Origin: Canna indica
Lineage: Eukaryota; Streptophyta; Magnoliopsida; Zingiberales; Cannaceae
DNA length: 64,000 nucleotides
Assembly (NCBI GenBank): GCA_034359265.1
Contig: CP136890.1
Location: 34,886,501-34,950,500 of the forward strand
Direction: 5' to 3'
Of this stretch, positions 58,557 through 64,000 are shown in pieces. The stretch's first letter is position 1, and every line of letters starts with the position of its first letter. Position numbers and translations under genes: made by a program. The notes under the pieces are model-generated. The model did no database searches. It was given only the letters and a program-made list of their open reading frames with translations, and was not told the DNA's origin.

Positions 58557-59800
58557 TCACGATGACGATGGAGAATGGTTTGGATCATATGGCGGAGTCT
58601 GGAGTGCTTGTGTGTACACCGGCGTGGACTGACTCGAGGACGATAGATCAGATGATGCTGCTCCGTGATGACTTGACAAGTTGTGTAGCATAACTTGCAT
58701 ATCTGCCATCATCTGACTCTGACGCTCCATCAACTCAGTCTGACGTGCGATCGTCTCCTCCAGTGTCCTTATCCTGCTACTATGATCATCTCTGGACCTG
58801 GAGGTCGACGGTCGTTCACCAGCATGCTGAGGGGTCGGTGCCCCAAGTGGCCCTAGCACGGCTCGCGCATGACCACTATCTGCAAAACCATACATGCGAC
58901 CGTGGTCCCAGCCACCTGCAGCATCGACCCATGCTGCTGCGTCAAAGTCCTCGAGGGTGCCTCCGCGCTGTATCACCATATGACTGTAGGTCTCCTACTC
59001 GAGTTTAATTTTTTGTTTAATATTTTTCATAAAACTTAAATTATAAATATATAATGAATAATTTAAACAAATATACTTACCATAATAAATGCAGCGCAGT
59101 TGTCGACGTACTCCCCCGTCCCGTGCACTCGATGGTGTGTCCGCTCAAACACCGCCATCGGGGAGGGTCGCTGGACAGTCCCGTCCTCTAACACTGTTGT
59201 CTACATTTACAAAACAAATACATTAATTAGTACACAGAGTAACAAATAAAATATAAAATTAAAATTAAGGTATACTTACCATACGGTTCGCGTGCACAGC
59301 AAATGCAACAGAGCCACCAGTGTGACGCGCTCCTCCCCCCGACATGTGGTTTCTAGCCGCAGTCCTAGAAACCTCCTGCCATCGATCTGTCGACCATAAT
59401 GCCACGAGCTGGTCCCATATATCTGGAGTAATCCAATCAGGGATGTATCCCCAAGTCTCCGCGATGTTAGTGGTCCCAGCTCGGGCCATCGCTTGGGACC
59501 GGGCCTGCCCCAGCTGCCCGTTGTACCTCGCACGGGAAATAGCCTCCCAGGCAGCGTAAATGAAGGGCCTCTGGTCCTCGGCCCATGTAAAGCGAGCCTG
59601 CAAAATAATAATATCAGTACCAATAATAATCATCATGCATGTATAAAAAAAAAATTAATACGTGCCTCAAACTCGCGCCATAGCATGTCGACGTGCTCAC
59701 TGGGCACGTAAGACCACGTGGGTCATGCCTCGTGCATGTATCGTCGAATAGTAGAAGAAATGCTCCTTGGCACGTGAGATCATACGCAACCCCGCTGATA
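58557..59800 (-). CDS. CACTA accessory gene (Ptta/En/Spm domain), four exons
   Basis: Plant transposase Ptta/En/Spm family, the TNPA-like partner that binds subterminal repeats. Exon 1 (about 59665-59800) reads PRSISSTIRRYMHEA, a TGA, PTWSYVPSEHVDMLWREFE. It probably ends at AG/GCACGT, a GC donor. Exon 2 (59280-59597) reads FIYAAWEAISRARYNG and WDQLVALWSTDRWQEVSRTA. Exon 3 (59081-59200) reads RPSPMAVFERTHHRV and VDNCAAFIM. Exon 4 (58557-58994) carries a coiled coil (RIRTLEETIARQTELMERQS) and a Ser-rich tail. Exons 2-4 have GTAAGT donors and AG acceptors and open frames; the only stop seen is the TGA in exon 1, at a Trp-type position. The N-terminal end is not clear. Confidence 0.82.
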
Positions 59801-60063
59801 TTACAATCGGCCTTGATGTTTAGGAGCTGTGTCATTGCTGAAAACCTAGTGTATTTAGGACAATTCTCATACAAAGATTCATCGACAGCTTTCAACATCT
59901 CGTAAAATTTTGCAGCTTCTTTATTCGGCAATTCAATCTCTACCGCAGTTTGTACTTCTGTGATATCAACCGTTGTAGTATCTGGTGGGACTGATGTCTG
60001 AGTAACTGGCCGATCAACATTATCATTCAGGTGGAATTGACCCCCAAGACTATCAAGTATCAT
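59801..60063 (-). pseudogene. tnp2 N-terminal remnant in CACTA-1
   Basis: Minus strand MILDSLGGQFHLNDNVD, FYEMLKAVDESLYENCP, MTQLLNIKADCN, matching the first part of tnp2 in CACTA-2 (14416-14130), then joined directly to the accessory gene region. The catalytic part is gone, which marks an internal deletion between tnp2 and the accessory gene. Confidence 0.85.
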
Positions 60064-60889
60064 AGTTTTATAGGGATTAGATTGACTGGATGAAGAAGCA
60101 CCAGCAGAGGAAGATTCACCATATGTCTGAACGACAGGATTGCTCGACGTCCCGACTTCACGTGACTCCCCGTGATAAGTCCATAGAAATTATCTTGGTG
60201 CAAATCCTTTGCTATATAGATGCAGAGTGACAGTCTCCCGATCTAAAAATCGTCCATTCAAGCAAATGCGGCACGGACAACGGATTTTATCACCGACGCT
60301 AATGAATTTCTGATTCGAATAGGCGAAATTTACGAAGTACGTTACGCCTAATCAAAACTCATTCGTTAAAGCTCCACGATCAAGACGTCGGTACATCCAA
60401 CTTCGATCAGCCGACATGATTCTGTCAATCAATGACAATTTCTTTGGTTAATGCCTTTAGGTGAGATTGTCCTATTCCATTCGGAATTTATGTTATTCAT
60501 ATTGCACTACGTACTTCTTTTAACCGCTAACATCATTCTAAATTTCGGCAACATCTCCCTACAGTTTTCCGAATACGCATATCATCTGGGTGCATATCGG
60601 AGAACAAGAGAGATACTGCCTAAATTTAGATTATGTTAACGATTAAAAAAAAAACGTAAGTGCAAAACAAATAACTATATTCCCAAATTGTCCAATCAGG
60701 GACAATTCAAGGATTGTACATCGTATAAAAGATCATCTACTTCTTTTACACGAACATACAATCCCCGAACGGATCTAAGTATTTGCTAAATCATATCTGA
60801 CTCATCGATGCATACGTGAAACATATCAACTCGTCGGATGGATGATTATTTTCTGAATGTTTCGAGTCAGTTCGAGTCCATAGTGACAA

Positions 60890-61012
60890 ATCTGACACGA
60901 GTCCAAATTAGATGATTCCGGTGAGAGTCCGAATTTGACGATTCTGACGCGAGTCTGAAGTGGACGATTTCGGCGCAAGTTCGAAGTGGACGATTCTGGC
61001 GCAAGTCCACTG
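60890..61012. repeat. 26-bp tandem array in CACTA-1
   Basis: About four and a half units with GAGTCYGAAGTGGACGATTC, the same unit type as 15227-15371 in CACTA-2 and at the same place relative to tnp2. Confidence 0.8.
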
Positions 61013-61882
61013 AGGACTACTCCGGACTAATTAACATTTTATCTAATTAATTAATATTAATCTACAATATTTTAACTAATTTAAATAATTAACCTACAAT
61101 TATTAATCTAAAACATAATATTAATCTAACTAAATTGATCTAAAAATTACTCTAAATTCTAACAATTAGTCTAAAAATCATAACAATTAATCTAAACCCT
61201 AAAAATTAATCTAACAAATTAAATAATTAATCCAAACAATTAATCCAAACAATTAATTAAAAATTAAAAATATATATAAATAATATTATATAACAATTAT
61301 TTATATAAATAATATAAATATTATATTATTTATATTTATAAATAATATAAACAATATTAAATAATATTAATCCAAACTAAATGCATAAACCACCGGCTGC
61401 TGGCCGGTGGTCGTCGACTGCCAGCCGGAACCCTATTTTAAGGGTTTCGGCCGGCTCTAACAAGGGGGCGGAGGTCGAACGGGAGGCGGAGGTCGAAATT
61501 GGAGGTCGAGGATGGGGCGGCGGCGTCAGCAGCGGTAACTCGCAGTGGCGTCGGAAGAGAGCAGCGGCGGCGGGCAGAGGAAGATGAAGAAGGGGGCGGG
61601 CGCGATCGCGTGCCCTATATAAACTTATCAGCAATGGCTCACTTAGCCGTTAGAAAGGCGTTGCTGATAGGTTAATCATCAGCAACGGCTCACTTAGCCG
61701 TTAGAAAGCCGTTGCTGATAGGTTAATTATCAGCAATGGCTCACGTGTCCGTTACAATGCCGTTGCAGATATAGCATATCTGCAACGTCTTGAGTGGCCG
61801 TAAGGATGCCGTTGCAAATAGCAACGGCTTGAGCGGCCATTGCTGATGGCCGTTGCTAAAGAACCAATTTCTAGTAGTGTTT

Positions 61883-62497
61883 CTTCAAAATATATATGTT
61901 TTTCATAACTTGCATTCTATAAAGTATCATCACACTTATGTAATGCTTTGTAGTGAGGCTTTGCGACCTATTGGTGTTTGCCTTCTATAGGCTTACATTA
62001 ATGGGAAGGACTATAGTGGTAGATGATACTTGGTTTTGTGGCTTTCTTGGTTTCTTTTGGTTTTTATGATGAAACTCATTAATTATACCTTAATTCTTAC
62101 CCTTTTTGATTGATGTCATAAGGGGGAGAAAAAGAAAGGTCACACTTGGTTTTCACGATGCATATAGTTAGTGTGAGTTTTATAGTTAAGGGGGAATTAT
62201 ATATAGGGGGAGTTAAAAATGATATGCACATTGATAGGGGGAGCATAGGTTGAGTTATAAGTAGTTGAATATGAATATGCACATTGATAGGGGGAGCATA
62301 GGTTGAGTTATAAGTAGTTGAATATGAATATGCACATTGATAGGGGGAGCATAGGTTGAGTCATAAGTAGTTGAATACATATGCTAAGTTACATATCTTG
62401 CATGCCCCAACTCATGAACGCATTAACTCAAACTCACAAACACTTATGCTTTCTAAAATTTTCATGTTATGTTTGTCATCATCAAAAAGGGGGAGAT
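61883..62497 (+). mobile_element. Copia 3' untranslated region, purine-rich repeats
   Basis: Continuation of the copia interior after CACTA-1. It carries a 53-bp tandem repeat (62222-62380) and ends with the purine tract CATCAAAAAGGGGGAGATTG before LTR-S copy 9. No coding is recognised. Confidence 0.8.
62222..62380. repeat. 53-bp tandem repeat with purine-tract-like core
   Basis: Three units starting ATATGCACATTGATAGGGGG at 62222, 62275 and 62328. Each contains GATAGGGGGAGCAT, a sequence like the true purine tract near 62486-62497, so each unit could prime plus-strand synthesis. The first two units are nearly identical. Confidence 0.92.
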
Positions 62498-62827
62498 TGT
62501 TGGGTTAAGGGTCTCTCTTAAGCCTCGATCTTTATTTTGATGATAACAAACATGTATTTAATCCAAGTGTGAAGTTTTGAGTTCAGGTTGAGGTTGCGAT
62601 ATACATGCCAAATCCGTTCAAACGAGATGAAGGAAAAGATCGTCAAAGAAACAGAAGAAGAAATCGTTAAAGAAAGGCTCGGGATTAGATCAAGTAGAAT
62701 TCATGTAATATACCCCTAGGTTAAGTTTATCCCAAGCCAAAGTTGTAAAGTTATCCAAGTTGAAACTTGGTAACTAAACCCATGAAAAAGGCATGTAAAA
62801 ATACAAGGAGAAGTCAGCCTCAGCCTG

Positions 62828-63243
62828 ACTTCGGTCGACCGGTTGGTCGACCGAACAAGGCAGTCTTTGCCGAAGCAGCCTATTTGGTCGACCGATCGGT
62901 CGACTGAGTGAAGAAAAAAATGGGCAATAGTCATTCGGTCGACCAGTCGATTGACCGAAGTTGGCGAAGAAAATAATATAAGGCTGCATCAGTCGACCGA
63001 ACAGAAGGCAAAAATAGGCAAAATGGTAGTGGTCGACCAACCGGTCGACCGAACTGGGGATGACTTGTCGTGCGACCCTGGCTTCAAGTATTCGGTCGAT
63101 CGACTGGTCGATTGATTGAAGGATCAGCACTCTTCCATCAGTCGGTCGACCCGTCGATCGATCGAGCTCTCTCATTCAGCTAGCGGTCGAAATGGCGGTC
63201 GATCCATCGGTCGACCAACCGATCGACCGGCCAACGACCGAAC
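62828..63243. repeat. GTCGAC palindrome array in LTR-S copy 9
   Basis: The longest array in the window: TCGGTCGACCGGTTGGTCGACCGA-like pairs repeated about ten times in 415 bp (in short words, with single changes such as GATCGATCG). It ends about 53 bp before the TATA box. Confidence 0.9.
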
Positions 63244-63295
63244 GGCTTCAACAGTCATTTTTCTACCCGTTGAATGGGCCATTCGAGTGAGGGGT

Positions 63296-63303
63296 TATAA
63301 ATA
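63296..63303 (+). promoter_or_regulatory. TATA box of LTR-S copy 9
   Basis: TATAAATA after GAGGGGT and before CCCCTC. Confidence 0.6.
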
Positions 63304-63937
63304 CCCCTCACCTAACTTCTTGACATCTTCTTACAAATTTTATTGAGCATTAAAGAAGTTTTCTTAAGCCTTCAAAAGAGCAAAATCTGTGTGCGCCCTC
63401 TGCTTCCATCTACGACTCATTTCATACGCTAATTCCCTGTTTCTTCAACTATGCTGCAATTCAAGAGCCATCTTCTTTCAAGTTGGAGACCTGAAGGCGG
63501 TGGAAAGAAGCGTTGGTTCATTTTATATTCTTAAGCTCTTTCCTTTGTATTTGACTTTTATTGTAAACTTGTTTTAAGTTTGAGATAGCTGCTAGGTGTG
63601 CTAGGAAACACTTAGGGATAGCTTTATAGAATTGTGTTTTGCCTAGGTGAATAGGATTGAGGTGTTCTCAGAGTGGTGAGAAGGGTGTCCTCATTGTATT
63701 CAAATGGAAACATAGATTCTATAAAGTAGTCGTTAGAAATCCTTGGTGATGAGCCAAGGTAGTGAAGTAGGCAGTTGGCTTTTATCATTGCTATTGAAAT
63801 TTGATCACATTAATCGGTAAGAAATAATTGCATTAAGTGAAGCTAAAATTGAGTAAGAATAAAATATTGAGAATGGGGACAAACACTATTCAACCCCCCC
63901 CCCCCCTCCTTCTAGTGTCGGATTTCACACATCATTT

Positions 63938-63949
63938 GGTATCGGAGCA
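63938..63949 (+). other. Primer-binding site after LTR-S copy 9
   Basis: TGGTATCGGAGC, one change from the standard TGGTATCAGAGC, 6 bp after the LTR end. It marks the beginning of a copia interior that runs out of the window. Confidence 0.8.
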
Positions 63950-64000
63950 AGGTCGTAGGTTAAGATTTAACCATCTTCCCTACAAGTCAAGATGTCTAGT

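Larger units (their letters stand above)
57951..61879 (-). mobile_element. CACTA-1, compact element with TSD TTT
   Basis: TIRs CACTACTGGAAAAATGG (left) and CCAATTTCTAGTAGTG (right), 3-bp duplication TTT (57948-57950 and 61880-61882), 3929 bp. Subterminal repeats GCAACGGC / GCCGTTGC run at both ends (57960-58270 and 61620-61860). The interior holds a tnp2 remnant and a four-exon accessory gene on the minus strand, a 26-bp array (60890-61010) and a GC-rich 5' region (61377-61610). The transposase is mostly deleted, so the element is probably non-autonomous. It sits 10 bp after the copia pol stop. Confidence 0.93.
62498..63931 (+). mobile_element. LTR-S copy 9 (shared 3'/5' LTR)
   Basis: TGTTGGGTTAAGGGTCTC to GGATTTCACACA, 1434 bp. 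It follows a copia purine tract and is followed by a primer-binding site, so it serves as the 3' LTR of the left copia body and the 5' LTR of a further body beyond the window. It holds a long GTCGAC array (62828-63243) and TATA box (63296). Confidence 0.85.

Noticed and set aside
53162..63931. LTR-S copies 8 and 9 as the pair of one copia element
   Set aside because: Copy 8 is preceded by a purine tract and so was a 3' LTR; no primer site follows it, and the sequence between contains unrelated spacer, a MITE and a CACTA fragment. The two copies also differ greatly.

Overview
This window is plant nuclear DNA, from an angiosperm with a large repeat-rich genome. The evidence is the plant-specific transposon set: Ty1/copia and Ty3/gypsy (Del/Tekay-type chromovirus) elements, an L1-type LINE, a hAT element, CACTA (En/Spm) elements and MITEs. 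There are also spliced fragments of plant genes. I see no intact host gene, no rRNA or tRNA gene and no bacterial feature. Nearly every long open frame is a decayed transposon protein or lies in a palindromic repeat.

Layout. 1-5.4 kb: copia-type LTRs of one family (called LTR-S here), a minus-strand gypsy LTR and a broken MITE. 5.4-8.6 kb: a hAT element with a near-complete transposase pseudogene. 8.6-10.7 kb: unassigned DNA with a short LINE tail. 10.75-25.58 kb: a CACTA element (CACTA-2) whose tnp2 gene is split by an LTR-S solo LTR. A gypsy solo LTR (15919-24921) sits further along it, and that LTR contains another LTR-S copy and a 5.8-kb Pack-type CACTA-like element. The Pack element carries fragments of a heavy-metal-associated protein gene, a hexokinase gene, a RING-finger gene and at least two unidentified genes, and itself holds a MITE. 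25.6-32.0 kb: a minus-strand copia element interrupted by a MITE and by a gypsy solo LTR. 32.27-37.24 kb: a full-length LINE with a 17-bp target duplication. 37.8-53.0 kb: a chimeric chromovirus made from two relatives and interrupted twice by LTR-S solo LTRs. 53.0-54.4 kb: the 3' end of an LTR-S copia. 54.7-56.3 kb: a MULE-like MITE and a CACTA end. 56.3-64 kb: a SIRE/Maximus-like copia body, split by a compact CACTA (CACTA-1) that keeps a four-exon accessory gene. It ends in an LTR followed by a second primer-binding site, so another element starts at the window edge.

Nothing here acts as a host pathway. The parts relate as layers of insertion: target-site duplications give the order, and reading frames resume across several insertions. 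Three things stand out: the Pack element with several unrelated captured genes; the LTR-S family, nine copies in 64 kb, with a variable array of TCGGTCGACCGA palindromes just upstream of its TATA box; and decay mostly by nonsense codons of the type expected from methyl-cytosine deamination.
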